A stretch of 64,000 bases of DNA, from positions 62,001 to 126,000 of the forward strand of contig NZ_JACHHG010000001.1 in the NCBI RefSeq assembly GCF_014202645.1, in the 5' to 3' direction. Shown piece after piece: positions 46,251-58,367 of this stretch; positions within the stretch are counted from its first letter, which is position 1, and each line of letters begins with the position of its first letter. The position numbers were made by a program, and so were the translations under genes. Source of the DNA: Deinobacterium chartae. Lineage in GTDB: Bacteria; Deinococcota; Deinococci; Deinococcales; Deinococcaceae. The notes under the pieces are model-generated. The model searched no databases. It saw only the letters and a list, made by a program, of their open reading frames with translations, and was not told where the DNA came from.

Positions 46251-48437
46251 ATGGCGGCTGAGCTTCACCTGTTCGGCATCCGCCATCACGGTCCCGGTTC
46301 GGGCCGCACCTTGGGCGCGGCCCTGCGCGAACTGCAGCCGGACGTGCTGCTGATCGAGGGACCGCCGGAGGCCTCCGGCGTCCTCGAGCTGGCCGCGCAC
46401 CCGGACATGAAGCCGCCGGTGGCCCTGCTGCTGTATGCCCAAGACGATCCCTCGAGGGCGGTGCACTACCCGTTCGCGGCCTTCTCGCCCGAGTGGGTGG
46501 CCCTGCGTTACGCTGCCACGCAGGCCGTACCGGTCCGCTTCATCGACCTGCCAGCCGCCAGCTTTCTGACCCCGCCCGCAGAGGGCGAGGAGGACGGCCT
46601 GCCCGCAGACGGCGATCCGCTGGGCTGGCTGGCCAGGGCCGCCGGGTATCCGGACGGCGAGCGCTGGTGGGACCACCTGGTCGAGTCGCGCGGAGACGGT
46701 GAGAACACCTTCGCGGCGGTGCTCGAGGCGATGCGGGTCCTGCGCGAGCACGCCGGACCGGCCCAGGGACGCGAGGCGCGCCGCGAGGCGCAGATGCGCC
46801 AGGAGATCCGCCGCGCCCGCAAGGACGGTTTTGGGCGCATCGCAGTCGTGTGCGGTGCCTGGCACGCCCCGGCCCTCGAGGACCTCTCGGGGTCCCGCGA
46901 GGACGCGGCGCTGCTGAAAAACCTGCCCAAGCTCAAGGTGCGGGCCACCTGGGTGCCCTGGACCCACGACCGCCTGTCGGTCAGCAGCGGCTACGGGGCG
47001 GGCGTGCCAGCGCCCGGCTGGTACGCTCACCTGTGGAATTTTCCCGAGCACACGGTGCCGCGCTGGTTCGTGCGGGTTGCTCACCTGTTGCGCGAGGAGG
47101 GCTTTGACGCCTCGAGCGCGCACGTCCTCGAGGCGGTGCGGCTGGCCGAAGGGCTCGCGGCGCTGCGCGGGCGCGCCCTGCCCGACCTGGAAGAACTCGA
47201 GGAAGCGGCCCGCGCGGTGTTCAGCCCGGATTCGGAACTGCCGCTGAACCTGATTCGCCGCCGGCTGACCGTAGGCGAGGACCTGGGGGCCGTGCCCGCC
47301 GAGACCCCGACCACGCCGCTGCAAGGAGACCTCGAGCGCGAGAGCCGGCGGCTGCGCCTGAAGCCCGAGGCGTTTGCGCGTGACCTGGATCTGGACCTGC
47401 GCAAGGACACCGACTTGGCCCGCAGCCGCCTGCTGCACCGTCTGAACCTGTTGGGCGTGCCCTGGGGCGAGTTCGAGGGCGGCGGCGGGCGCGGCACCTT
47501 CCGCGAACGCTGGACCCTGCGCTGGCAGCCCGAGTTCTCGGTGCGGCTGGTAGAGGCCAGCGCCCTGGGGGCCACGGTTCGGGCAGCATCCACCGCCCGG
47601 CTGGACCGTCTGGCCGCCGAGGCCGAACTGGTCGAACTGACCGGCCTGCTCGATCAGGCGCTGCTCGCGGACCTCGCAAACAGCGTGCCCGGCCTGCTGC
47701 GCCGCCTCGAGGACGAAGCGGCCCGCAACGGCGACGCAGCCCGCCTGCTCGCCGCGCTGCCGCCGCTGACCCGCGTCGTGCGCTACGGTGACGTGCGCGG
47801 CACCGACGTGTCGGCCGCCGCGAGCGTCGCCCGCCACCTGGCGGTGCGCGCCGCGCTGGCCCTGCCCAACGCGACGGCCTCGCTCGACGACGGGGCCTCC
47901 CGGGAGCTGCTGGGACACGTGAATGCCGCGCACGACGCGCTGCGGACCCTCGAGGACCCCGAGGTCGGCGCCGCGTGGCGGCGCGCGCTGGGCAGCGTCT
48001 GCGGCCTGGAACCGGCGCACGGCCTGCTGCGCGGACGCAGCGTGCGCCTGCTGCTCGAACTGGGCGCCTTAGACGCGCCCGAAGCCGGGCGGCGCCTCGA
48101 GGTGGCCCTTTCGCGCGCAGCGGACCCGGCCCAGGCCGCCGCCTGGATCGAGGGCTTCGCCTCGGGCAGCGGTCTGCTGCTGGTGCACGACCCGGTGCTG
48201 TGGGAGCTGCTCGATCGCTGGGTGTCCGCGATGGCTCCCGAGGCGTTTGATACGGTTCTGCCGCTGCTGCGCCGTACCTTTTCCACCTTCGCCGCGCCGG
48301 AGCGCCGGGCCCTGGGCGAGCGCGCCCGGCAGCGCACCGCCCCGCAGGCGACGAGCGCCGGCCTCGAGGAGACCCGCGCCCGCGCCGTGCTTCCCGCCCT
48401 GCGCGCCCTGCTGGGCCTCGAGGAGGCCGCACCGTGA
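46251..48437 (+). CDS. DUF5682-type protein of the MoxR-VWA operon
   Basis: This 728-residue protein opens LHLFGIRHHGPGSGRTLGAAL and LLIEGPPEA. The His pair (12-13) and Glu in this N-terminal segment recall the metal-binding core of the TraB/EreA/ChaN/Tiki superfamily, but that link is my inference. The long rest is helical with FRFDASSAHVLEAVRLAEGLAAL-type repeats and no other motif. It follows the MoxR gene by 27 bp and an SD-like GGAGAGGACGC. It corresponds to E. coli YehM by position. It may be the enzyme or substrate-binding part of the machine. Confidence 0.65.
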   Translation: MAAELHLFGIRHHGPGSGRTLGAALRELQPDVLLIEGPPEASGVLELAAHPDMKPPVALLLYAQDDPSRAVHYPFAAFSPEWVALRYAATQAVPVRFIDLPAASFLTPPAEGEEDGLPADGDPLGWLARAAGYPDGERWWDHLVESRGDGENTFAAVLEAMRVLREHAGPAQGREARREAQMRQEIRRARKDGFGRIAVVCGAWHAPALEDLSGSREDAALLKNLPKLKVRATWVPWTHDRLSVSSGYGAGVPAPGWYAHLWNFPEHTVPRWFVRVAHLLREEGFDASSAHVLEAVRLAEGLAALRGRALPDLEELEEAARAVFSPDSELPLNLIRRRLTVGEDLGAVPAETPTTPLQGDLERESRRLRLKPEAFARDLDLDLRKDTDLARSRLLHRLNLLGVPWGEFEGGGGRGTFRERWTLRWQPEFSVRLVEASALGATVRAASTARLDRLAAEAELVELTGLLDQALLADLANSVPGLLRRLEDEAARNGDAARLLAALPPLTRVVRYGDVRGTDVSAAASVARHLAVRAALALPNATASLDDGASRELLGHVNAAHDALRTLEDPEVGAAWRRALGSVCGLEPAHGLLRGRSVRLLLELGALDAPEAGRRLEVALSRAADPAQAAAWIEGFASGSGLLLVHDPVLWELLDRWVSAMAPEAFDTVLPLLRRTFSTFAAPERRALGERARQRTAPQATSAGLEETRARAVLPALRALLGLEEAAP

Positions 48438-48459
48438 ACGCTCATTTCCGGAGGAGACC

Positions 48460-49605
48460 GTGAGTACCGAAGCCGAACGCCTGCGTCGCTGGCGACTGAT
48501 CCTGGGACCCGAGGCCGACGCCTGCTCGCCGCTCGAGCTGCGGGATCGCCGCATCGACGCGACCCTCGAGGCGCTGTACGGGGATGACCGCCGCGGCGGG
48601 CTCGGTGCGAGTGCCCCCTCGGTGGCCCGCTGGCTCGGTGACGTGCGCGAGTTCTTTGGCAGCAGCGTGGTCCGGGTGATGCAGCAAGACGCCCTCGAGC
48701 GCCTGGACCTGCGGCGCATGCTGCTCGAACCCGAACTGATCGAGGCCGTGCAGCCCGACGTGCGTCTGGCCGCCACGCTGGTTTCGCTGAAAAACGCCAT
48801 GCCTGCCAAGGCCAAGGAGACCGCGCGCATCGTGGTCCGCCGGGTGGTCGAGGACCTCGAGCGGCGTCTGGCCGAACCGCTGCGCTCGGCGGTGCGCGGC
48901 AGCCTGAACCGGGCCGCGCGCAACCTGCGCCCACGGGCTGCCGAGATGGACTGGAACCGCACCATCCGCGCGAACCTCAAGCACTACCAGCACGACCGCC
49001 GTACGGTGATCCCCGAGCGCCTGATCGGCTTCGGACGCAAGCAGGCGGCCCTGCGCGACATCGTGTTGCTGCTTGACCAGAGCGGTTCGATGGCCACCTC
49101 GGTGGTGTACGCCGGGGTATTCGCGGCGGTGCTGGCCTCGCTGCGCTCGGTCAGCACCCGCTTGATCGCCTTTGACACCGAGGTGGTAGACCTCACGGAC
49201 CAGTCCGACGATCCGGTGGACCTGCTGTTCGGAGTGCAACTCGGCGGCGGCACCGACATCAACCGCGCGCTGAGCTACGCGCAGTCGGTGGTGAGCCGCC
49301 CCGAGGAGACGGTCATGGTGCTGATCTCGGACCTGTTCGAGGGCGGCAACGCCCGTGAGATGGTCGCCCGCGCCGCTGCCCTGGTCGGGGCGGGGGTGCG
49401 CATGGTGGTGCTGCTGGCCCTCTCCGACGAAGGCTCCCCGGCGTACGACCCCAAATTGGCCGCCGAACTCGCCGCGCTGGGCATTCCGTCGTTCGCCTGC
49501 ACCCCGGACCTGTTTCCCGAACTGATGGCCGCCGCCCTGCAAAAGCAGGACCTGGCGCAGTGGGCCGCCTCGAGGGATCTGGTCACCCGGGGCGCGACCG
49601 GCTAA
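48460..49605 (+). CDS. VWA domain protein (CoxE-like) partner of MoxR
   Basis: GTG 48460 follows GGAGGAGACC. The 381-residue protein has a helical N-terminal half and a C-terminal von Willebrand A domain with a complete MIDAS: DQSGS (206-210), Thr265 in GGTDINRA and Asp291 in ISDLFEGG. CoxE-type VWA proteins bind a metal and dock the substrate to MoxR ATPases. It is the last gene of the operon and is followed by a terminator. It resembles E. coli YehP. The metal or protein target is unknown. Confidence 0.85.
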   Translation: MSTEAERLRRWRLILGPEADACSPLELRDRRIDATLEALYGDDRRGGLGASAPSVARWLGDVREFFGSSVVRVMQQDALERLDLRRMLLEPELIEAVQPDVRLAATLVSLKNAMPAKAKETARIVVRRVVEDLERRLAEPLRSAVRGSLNRAARNLRPRAAEMDWNRTIRANLKHYQHDRRTVIPERLIGFGRKQAALRDIVLLLDQSGSMATSVVYAGVFAAVLASLRSVSTRLIAFDTEVVDLTDQSDDPVDLLFGVQLGGGTDINRALSYAQSVVSRPEETVMVLISDLFEGGNAREMVARAAALVGAGVRMVVLLALSDEGSPAYDPKLAAELAALGIPSFACTPDLFPELMAAALQKQDLAQWAASRDLVTRGATG

Positions 49606-49626
49606 CCGCAGTCCCTCGAGGAAGAA

Positions 49627-49648
49627 GTGCCCCCTTGGGGGCGCTTTT
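49627..49648. terminator. Terminator of the MoxR-VWA operon
   Basis: A GC-rich stem (49627-49634 with 49637-49644, tight loop) is followed by TTTT. It lies 21 bp after the VWA stop and just before the convergent methyltransferase stop. Confidence 0.75.
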
Positions 49649-49652
49649 ACTT

Positions 49653-50867
49653 TCAGAACTGCAGGTAGATCGCCTTGAGGTAGCGGGCCTCGGCGAACGA
49701 CGCGGGGTGGTCCGGGGCGTGGTGGGCGGTGCGCAGTTCCTTGAAGCTGCGTCCGGAACGCTGGGCTACCTCGCGCACCGCCGCGAAGAACTCCTCGTCG
49801 GAAACGTGGGCCGAGCACGACGCGCAGAGCAGCACGCCGCCCGGCTCGAGGAGCCTGAGGGCGTCCGCTGCCAGACGCGCGTAGGCCCGCACGGCCTGGG
49901 CGCGCTCGGACTCGCGCTTGGCCAGCGAGGGCGGGTCCAGAATGATCAGGTCAAAGCGGTCCCTCGAGGTGGTCAGCCACTCGAACACGTCGGCCTGCAC
50001 GCTGCGGTGCGTGCACGAGGCGACGTCCGGGTCAGCGTTGAGTGCGAAGTTGCGCTCGGCGCTGGCCAGGGCGTGCGCCGAGATGTCCAGGCTCACCACC
50101 GACCGTGCCCCGCCGCGCGCGGCGTACAGCGAGAAGCCGCCCGAAAAGGAAAAGGCGTTCAGCACCCGCCGCCCCCGCGCGAGTTGCTCGATCTGGCGGC
50201 GGTTTTCGCGCTGGTCCAGGAAGAAGCCGGTCTTCTGGCCGCGGATCACGTCGGCCTCGAAGCGCAGCCCGGACTCGCGGAACACCACCGGACCTTGCGG
50301 AGCCGTGCCGCGCAGCACGTCGCCGTCGTGCAGGCCCCGCGCTGCGGCTGCCGGCTGGATGTTACGGCTGAGGCGCAGCACCAGGCGCATGTCCGGGAAC
50401 CTCGAGGCAAACAGGTCCGTCAAGGTGTCCCAGTGCGCGAACCACGCGGCGGTGTAGAGCTTGAGGACCAGCGTGTCCGCGTAGCGGTCGAGCACCAGTC
50501 CGGGCCAGCGGTCGCTCTCGCCGTTGATCAGGCGGTAGCCGTCGGTGTCCTCGCCGAATAAGCCCGCGCGGCGGGCCAGGGCGGTCTCGAGGTGCTCGGC
50601 CCACCAGGCGGCGTCGATGTTCTGGGGCTTGCCGACGTGCAAGACGCGCAGGCGGATGGGGGAGTCCGGGTCGTACAGCCCGATGGCCAGAAAGCGGTCC
50701 TGGCGGTCGAAGACCACGGCCAGTTCGCCCGACTCGCCGGGGCGGTTCTGTTCGCGGATGCTGCCTTCGTACAGCCAGGGGTGCCCGTGGCGCAGGTGGC
50801 TCTCGGCCGCCGGGCGGACGCGGAGCCGCAGGCGGGCCTGGGATCGGGAAGAGGAGAGGCTGTTCAA
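49653..50867 (-). CDS. rlmI: 23S rRNA (cytosine-C5) methyltransferase, RlmI family
   Basis: TTG 50867 starts the 404-residue protein. It has an N-terminal PUA-like domain ([22 protein letters not shown]). A class I SAM methyltransferase follows, with [42 protein letters not shown] and [12 protein letters not shown], the last carrying the catalytic Cys. RlmI methylates C1962 of 23S rRNA in E. coli; the exact target here is inferred. No SD is visible, so the start is less certain than the body. It is convergent with the VWA operon. Confidence 0.88.
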   Translation of the reverse strand: MNSLSSSRSQARLRLRVRPAAESHLRHGHPWLYEGSIREQNRPGESGELAVVFDRQDRFLAIGLYDPDSPIRLRVLHVGKPQNIDAAWWAEHLETALARRAGLFGEDTDGYRLINGESDRWPGLVLDRYADTLVLKLYTAAWFAHWDTLTDLFASRFPDMRLVLRLSRNIQPAAAARGLHDGDVLRGTAPQGPVVFRESGLRFEADVIRGQKTGFFLDQRENRRQIEQLARGRRVLNAFSFSGGFSLYAARGGARSVVSLDISAHALASAERNFALNADPDVASCTHRSVQADVFEWLTTSRDRFDLIILDPPSLAKRESERAQAVRAYARLAADALRLLEPGGVLLCASCSAHVSDEEFFAAVREVAQRSGRSFKELRTAHHAPDHPASFAEARYLKAIYLQF

Positions 50868-51005
50868 GTCACAAAGGTCTTTCTGGAAAGCGGGAGGCGG
50901 TGGGCCTGCGCGGGCGCGGGCGAAAGTCGCGCGGCCCGGCCAATCTCCCCATTATCCACACCGGGAAGGGGTGCGGGGTTGCACAGGTGCCAATTGCGGT
51001 CTGTC

Positions 51006-51029
51006 ACCGGCTAAAGCTGCTTTACCGGT
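51006..51029. repeat. Inverted repeat downstream of the aldehyde dehydrogenase gene
   Basis: ACCGGCTAAAGC is followed by GCTTTACCGGT on the other arm, a near-perfect dyad in the 197-bp spacer (50868-51064). It has no T-run, so it is either an RNA 3'-end structure or a protein-binding site. Confidence 0.3.
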
Positions 51030-51064
51030 AAAACCAGCTCATCCGGTTATACCCCCGCGTCGTT

Positions 51065-52483
51065 TCAGTCCATCCACCGGCGCAAGGCCGAGGCCACCCG
51101 CTTGCCCAGGCCCCGGTACGGTGCCGAAACCAACGGAAACAGGCTGGCGCGGCCTACTTGCATCACTGCCCGTTCGTGGCTGAAGGTGCGAAAGCCGTAA
51201 AAGCCGTGGTAGTTGCCCATCCCGCTCGCTCCCTGTCCGCCAAAGGGCAGCGCCGGGTTGGCAAGATGCACGATGGTGTCGTTCACGACCGCGCCGCCCG
51301 AGCGGACCTCGCCCAACACGCGTTCGGTCAGCTGGGGGTCACGGGCGAAGACGTACAGGGCCAGCGGCGTGTCCATCGCCCCGATGGTCCGGACCGGCTC
51401 CGTGAGGTCATCGAAACCCAGCACCGGCAGCACCGGACCGAACAGTTCCTCGGACATCAGCGGCATGTCCGGGCTCACCCGGGACACCAGCGTGGGAGCC
51501 ACGTACCGCGCGGCCGGGTCGAAGTCGCCGCCCAGCTCGAGGCGCGCTCCGGCCTCGAGGCTGCGCTGGGTCAGGTCGCGCAGGCGCTCGACCGCTGCAG
51601 AACTCACCATGCGGCCGAGGTCCGGATTGCCCCGCCACGCCTCGGGCGGACCGTACAGCCGCTGAACGGCCGCGCGGTAGGCCCGCACGAAGCGCGCCTC
51701 GAGGCTGCGCTGCACCCAGACGTGATCGGGTGAGACGCAGGTTTGCCCGACGTTCAGCAGCTTGCCCCAGGCCAGACGCCGCGCCGCCAGCTCCAGATCG
51801 GCGCTGGCGGCGACGATGGCCGGGCTTTTGCCGCCCAACTCGAGGGTGACCGGGGTGAGGTGCCGCGCGGCCGCGGCCATCACGCGCCGTCCCACGGCGG
51901 TCGAGCCGGTGAAGAAGATGTGGTCGAAAGGCAGTTCGAGCAGGGCCTCGGCCACCGGTACGTCGCCGCTCACGACCGCGACCTCGGCCGGGTCAAAGCT
52001 GCGCGCGATCATGGCCTCGAGGACGGCGGCGGTGTGCGGTGCGCGCTCGGAGGGGCGCAGCACGGCGGTGTTGCCCGCCGCCAGGGCCGAGACCAGCGGG
52101 GCGAGCTGCAGCAGGAGCGGGTAGTTCCAGGGTGCCAGGATCAGCACCACGCCGCGCGGTTCGTAGCGCACCTCGCTGCGTGCCCCGGGCAGGGCCAGGG
52201 GGCTCGGGACCCGCCGGGGGCGCATCCAGCCGCGCAGGTGAGCGCGGGCATGGCGGATCTCGCCCAGCAGCGGCGTGATCTCGGTGAAATCGACCTCGTT
52301 GTGCGCCTTGCCCAGGTCGGCCCACAAGGCGGCGCGCAGTTCGGCCCGGTGGGCCAGCAGGGCCTCGCGGAGGCGCTGCAGCCGTGCCAGGCGGTCCTCG
52401 GGGCCCTGGCGGGCGATTTCGCGGGCACGGACCCGTTGACGTTCGAACAGCTCGCGGAGCTCGGCAGGGGTAGGGTCGGTCAT
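51065..52483 (-). CDS. Aldehyde dehydrogenase, family 3-like
   Basis: This 472-residue protein has [52 protein letters not shown] (general-base Glu) and [12 protein letters not shown] (catalytic Cys). The short length and the lack of a tetramerisation tail place it with the dimeric class 3 aldehyde dehydrogenases that oxidise fatty or aromatic aldehydes with NAD(P). The ATG has TTGGAGGAGCC upstream. It follows an SDR gene on the same strand but is separated by a 71-bp gap, so operon membership is uncertain. Confidence 0.9.
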   Translation of the reverse strand: MTDPTPAELRELFERQRVRAREIARQGPEDRLARLQRLREALLAHRAELRAALWADLGKAHNEVDFTEITPLLGEIRHARAHLRGWMRPRRVPSPLALPGARSEVRYEPRGVVLILAPWNYPLLLQLAPLVSALAAGNTAVLRPSERAPHTAAVLEAMIARSFDPAEVAVVSGDVPVAEALLELPFDHIFFTGSTAVGRRVMAAAARHLTPVTLELGGKSPAIVAASADLELAARRLAWGKLLNVGQTCVSPDHVWVQRSLEARFVRAYRAAVQRLYGPPEAWRGNPDLGRMVSSAAVERLRDLTQRSLEAGARLELGGDFDPAARYVAPTLVSRVSPDMPLMSEELFGPVLPVLGFDDLTEPVRTIGAMDTPLALYVFARDPQLTERVLGEVRSGGAVVNDTIVHLANPALPFGGQGASGMGNYHGFYGFRTFSHERAVMQVGRASLFPLVSAPYRGLGKRVASALRRWMD

Positions 52484-52554
52484 GGCTCCTCCAAGAAGCG
52501 TGGGGCGGAGGGTAAGGACGTTTCTTTAAGCCTAATACCCGCCCCGCTCCCCCG

Positions 52555-53343
52555 TCAGTGGATGCGTTCCTGGGCTTTGCGGACCAGATCGGGCAGCACC
52601 GCCCGCGGCACCAGCCGGGTCAAGAAGGTCTGCAGCCGATTGGTCCGTCCCGGGATTACCAGCGTCTGGCCGCGCAGCAGGGCCTGGTACGCCTCGTCCA
52701 CCACGTCCGCCGATGACAGCGTGCGTCCGGAGACGAAAAGTCGGGAGCCTTCCAGGCCCGCGCGGGCCTGGAAGCCCGTGGCGGTAGGCCCGGGGCACAG
52801 CGCGGTAACGGTCACGCCGGTGCCGCGCAGCTCGCAGGCGAGGGCCTCGGAAAACGACAGCACAAAAGCCTTGCTGGCGTAATACACCGCCATCAGCGGG
52901 CCCGGAAAGAACGCCGCCGTGGAGGCGACGTTCAGTACCCGTCCGTGTCGGCGGGCGATCATACCGGGCAGCAGTTGCCAGGTCAGCTCGGTCAGCGCTC
53001 CGATGTTGAGCTGAATCATGCGCAGCTGCTCGGGCAGGCTCAAGTCGGCGAACAGGCCATAGGTACCGTACCCGGCGTTGTTGATCAGAACGTCCACCCG
53101 CAGGCCGCGGGCCTCCACCTCGGCGGCCAGCCTCGAGGCCGCGCCGGGTTCGCTGAGGTCGGCGCGGAGCACGCTGATCCGCGTTCCGTGCACCTCGAGG
53201 TCACGGGCCAAGGCCCTCAGTCGGTCTTCGGAACGCGCGGTCAGGATCAGGTCGTGCCGTTCGGCCGCGAGGCGCTCGGCGAAATCGCGGCCGATGCCGC
53301 TCGAGGCTCCGGTGATCAGGGCGGTCGGGCGCTTCGGGCGCAT
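52555..53343 (-). CDS. Short-chain dehydrogenase/reductase
   Basis: ATG 53343 shares a base with the preceding TetR stop (TGATG). The 262-residue classical SDR has TGASSGIG, NNAGYG, a catalytic Ser in NVASTAAF and YYASKAF (Tyr-x3-Lys). It resembles the YqjQ/DltE-like SDRs with a C-terminal tail ending VPRAVLPDLVRKAQE. It reduces or oxidises an alcohol/ketone with NADP(H). Coupling to a TetR gene suggests the regulator controls the SDR in response to its substrate. Confidence 0.9.
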   Translation of the reverse strand: MRPKRPTALITGASSGIGRDFAERLAAERHDLILTARSEDRLRALARDLEVHGTRISVLRADLSEPGAASRLAAEVEARGLRVDVLINNAGYGTYGLFADLSLPEQLRMIQLNIGALTELTWQLLPGMIARRHGRVLNVASTAAFFPGPLMAVYYASKAFVLSFSEALACELRGTGVTVTALCPGPTATGFQARAGLEGSRLFVSGRTLSSADVVDEAYQALLRGQTLVIPGRTNRLQTFLTRLVPRAVLPDLVRKAQERIH

Positions 53344-53987
53344 CACGGTCTCCTTTGGGCGGTCAGCATGCCGCGCAGCAGCGCACTCAGAGGTGCCTCG
53401 AGCGCCTCCTGAAAGGTCCGGGGGCTGCTCGCCGGGTCTCCGGGGAGTCCAGCGAGCAGCCCCCGGCCGATCATCAAGGCCACCGCGTCCCACAGGACCT
53501 GAGCTCCCCGGTCCGCCTCGAGGCCGGGCAGGGCAGCCTCGAGCGCCGTTCCGGGCGCGCGCAGGCGTTCGTTCAGGCGGCGCTGGAAAGCCCGGGTGGC
53601 TTGGGGGTCCGCGTTGTGTTCGAGCGCCGTCGCGAGCAGGCCCAGCAGGCGCAGCAGGCCGCCGTGCGCCTCGAGCGGGGCGAGCAGGGCGTGGGCCGCC
53701 TGTTCCGGGCTGCGAGGAGAGGCGGCGTGCAGCCGCCGGGTAACGTCCTCGAGCCAGCCTGCCAGGTGCTCCTCGAGCACGTGCAAAAACAGCTCCTCCT
53801 TGCCGTGAAAGTACAGGTAGAGCGTGCCCTTGGCCAGCCCGGCCTCGCGCGCGATGGTGCTCATGGTCACGTCCGCGTAGGCGTGGCTGCCGAAGACCCG
53901 CAGGGCTGTAGAGACGATGGTGCGGCGGCGCGCTTCCTTGTCGCTGTCGCTGCGCGCGCGGTCCTGGCGGCGCAAGGCGTTGGGCAT
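53343..53987 (-). CDS. TetR-family transcriptional regulator
   Basis: ATG 53987 gives 214 residues; an alternative ATG at 54023 would add 12 weak residues. The N-terminal domain reads RRRTIVSTALRVFGSHAYADVTMSTIAREAGLAKGTLYLYF, a classical TetR helix-turn-helix (recognition helix GLAKGTLYLYF). The C-terminal half is helical and would bind a ligand. It is translationally coupled to the SDR gene, and a palindrome lies just upstream. Confidence 0.9.
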   Translation of the reverse strand: MPNALRRQDRARSDSDKEARRRTIVSTALRVFGSHAYADVTMSTIAREAGLAKGTLYLYFHGKEELFLHVLEEHLAGWLEDVTRRLHAASPRSPEQAAHALLAPLEAHGGLLRLLGLLATALEHNADPQATRAFQRRLNERLRAPGTALEAALPGLEADRGAQVLWDAVALMIGRGLLAGLPGDPASSPRTFQEALEAPLSALLRGMLTAQRRP

Positions 53988-54002
53988 GATTTGATTGTGG
54001 TG

Positions 54003-54015
54003 TGACCATGGGTCA
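54003..54015. promoter_or_regulatory. Palindrome upstream of the TetR-SDR pair
   Basis: TGACC-ATG-GGTCA, a perfect 5-3-5 dyad, begins 16 nt upstream of the TetR ATG at 53987. It is probably an autoregulatory operator. Confidence 0.45.
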
Positions 54016-54078
54016 TTTATCAAGCCCGCACGGTGCCCAGGATGCGTAATAATAGGGAAGACGACCGTGTTTCTTGAG

Positions 54079-54119
54079 CCCGGAGGTCCTTCGCTGCATC
54101 GGCCTCCGGGTGATACACT
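54079..54119 (+). promoter_or_regulatory. Promoter region of the iron-sulfur protein gene with an inverted repeat
   Basis: CCCGGAGG (54079-54086) and CCTCCGGG (54103-54110) form an 8-16-8 dyad. An extended TGATACACT -10 box (TACACT, 54114-54119) lies immediately downstream. A protein bound to the dyad would cover the -35 position. Confidence 0.35.
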
Positions 54120-54151
54120 TGGACTCAGTACATTTTCTTCAGGAGGTCCGC

Positions 54152-57157
<3,006 letters not shown>

Positions 57158-57167
57158 CCTCGGTAAC

Positions 57168-57207
57168 AGCGGAGAGCGGGACCGTGCCAGCGGTCCCGCT
57201 CTCCGCT
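57168..57207 (+). terminator. Terminator of the iron-sulfur protein gene
   Basis: A perfect 17-bp stem (57168-57184 with 57191-57207, loop TGCCAG) lies 10 bp past the stop. No clear T-run follows. The remaining spacer up to the phosphoesterase promoter shows no gene. Confidence 0.75.
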
Positions 57208-57356
57208 TGGCCCGCAGGTCCCGGCGGATGACCGGGTGGATCACCTTGCCCGAGTTTGCTCTCGGGGAGCCCCTGGCCTGTCCGGGCCGGACAAGCATTA
57301 AGCGACGATAGACGGTGGACCGCTGCTGGACCACCTCAGGTTTCATGCGCCCTGCC

Positions 57357-57362
57357 TACAGT
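57357..57362 (+). promoter_or_regulatory. Leaderless promoter -10 box of the phosphoesterase gene
   Basis: TACAGT ends 8 nt before ATG 57371 with no SD. Confidence 0.4.
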
Positions 57363-57370
57363 GAAAAGCC

Positions 57371-58246
57371 ATGGTATTCCGTCTCGCTGTCTCGGCTCTC
57401 AGCTGGGGAATGACCGCGCTTTCGTCCCTGAGCATCGGAAACACCTACCGCTTTCAGATCTCGCAGCACAGCGCCGAGCTGCGGGGCCTGACCCGTGCGG
57501 TGCGGGTCGCACATCTCAGCGACTTGCACTACGGGGTGTTCGTCGGACTGGGCTCGGTCCGGCGCTGGGTGGACGCCACGCTGGCGGCCCAGCCGGACCT
57601 GATCGTGATCACCGGGGATTTTTTAGACAGCAGCTTTCGTAACCGCAGCTATCTGAGCCTGCTCGGCGAACTCTCGCGTCTGCGCGCCCCGCTCGGCGTT
57701 TACGGGGTGTGGGGCAACCACGACTGGACCAGCCTGAACACCGGCCGGACCCGCGCGCGCTTCGCCGAGCGCCTGCGGCTGCACGGCATCACCATGATCA
57801 ACAACTCGGGCGTGCAGTTGCGCGACGACCTGTACCTGGCCGGCGTGGACGACTGGTGGTTCGGCAACCAGGACCTCGAGGCGGCCCTGCAGGGCTACCG
57901 GGGCGGGGCGGTCCTGCTGCTCTCGCACAATCCGGACTTTTTGCCGTACGTGTCCGACCGGGTTCAGCTGACCCTGTGCGGTCATACCCACGGAGGGCAG
58001 GTGCGCATTCCGCTGGTCGGTCCGCTCAAGCGTCCGACCCTGCAGCCGGTGCTGCAGGGATGGGTGCGGGGCGACACCCTGCTGTCCTCGCCGGACGAGG
58101 GGGAGAATGCTCCGCACCCCGATCCGTACCGTCCGGCTCTGGGCTTCGTGTCACGCGGCCTGGGCGTGACCGGGGTTCCTGTGCGCTGGGCGTGCCCGGC
58201 CGAGATCGCCCTGCTCGAGCTGCTCCCGGACCCGTCCTCGACCTGA
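57371..58246 (+). CDS. Membrane-anchored metallophosphoesterase (YkuE-like)
   Basis: This 291-residue protein begins with a short hydrophobic segment that may anchor it. It carries the calcineurin-type set of metal ligands: HLSDLHYG, VITGDFLD, WGNHDW, LSHNPDF and CGHTHGGQV. YkuE-type enzymes dephosphorylate lipid-linked or nucleotide substrates at the membrane (UDP-2,3-diacylglucosamine hydrolase LpxH/LpxG relatives share this fold). The substrate is not readable. It appears to be leaderless. Confidence 0.85.
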   Translation: MVFRLAVSALSWGMTALSSLSIGNTYRFQISQHSAELRGLTRAVRVAHLSDLHYGVFVGLGSVRRWVDATLAAQPDLIVITGDFLDSSFRNRSYLSLLGELSRLRAPLGVYGVWGNHDWTSLNTGRTRARFAERLRLHGITMINNSGVQLRDDLYLAGVDDWWFGNQDLEAALQGYRGGAVLLLSHNPDFLPYVSDRVQLTLCGHTHGGQVRIPLVGPLKRPTLQPVLQGWVRGDTLLSSPDEGENAPHPDPYRPALGFVSRGLGVTGVPVRWACPAEIALLELLPDPSST

Positions 58247-58367
58247 CCGTGCGGTGGATCAACGGCCGCCGCAGCCGCGCGAGCGGAAAAGCGCGCAGTG
58301 CCGCCGCGTAACAGGCGGTTATGCCTTGGCGGGCATGTGCGGCGGAAGCCGCGCGCGGCAGCGGAGT

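Noticed and set aside
45156-48020. Minus-strand ORF of 954 codons antisense to MoxR and DUF5682 genes
   Set aside because: It runs across two real genes on the other strand and shows no domain; it is a composition effect of GC-rich DNA.
54079-54110. Rho-independent terminator upstream of the Fe-S gene
   Set aside because: No gene on the plus strand ends there and there is no T-run; it fits better as a promoter-region dyad.
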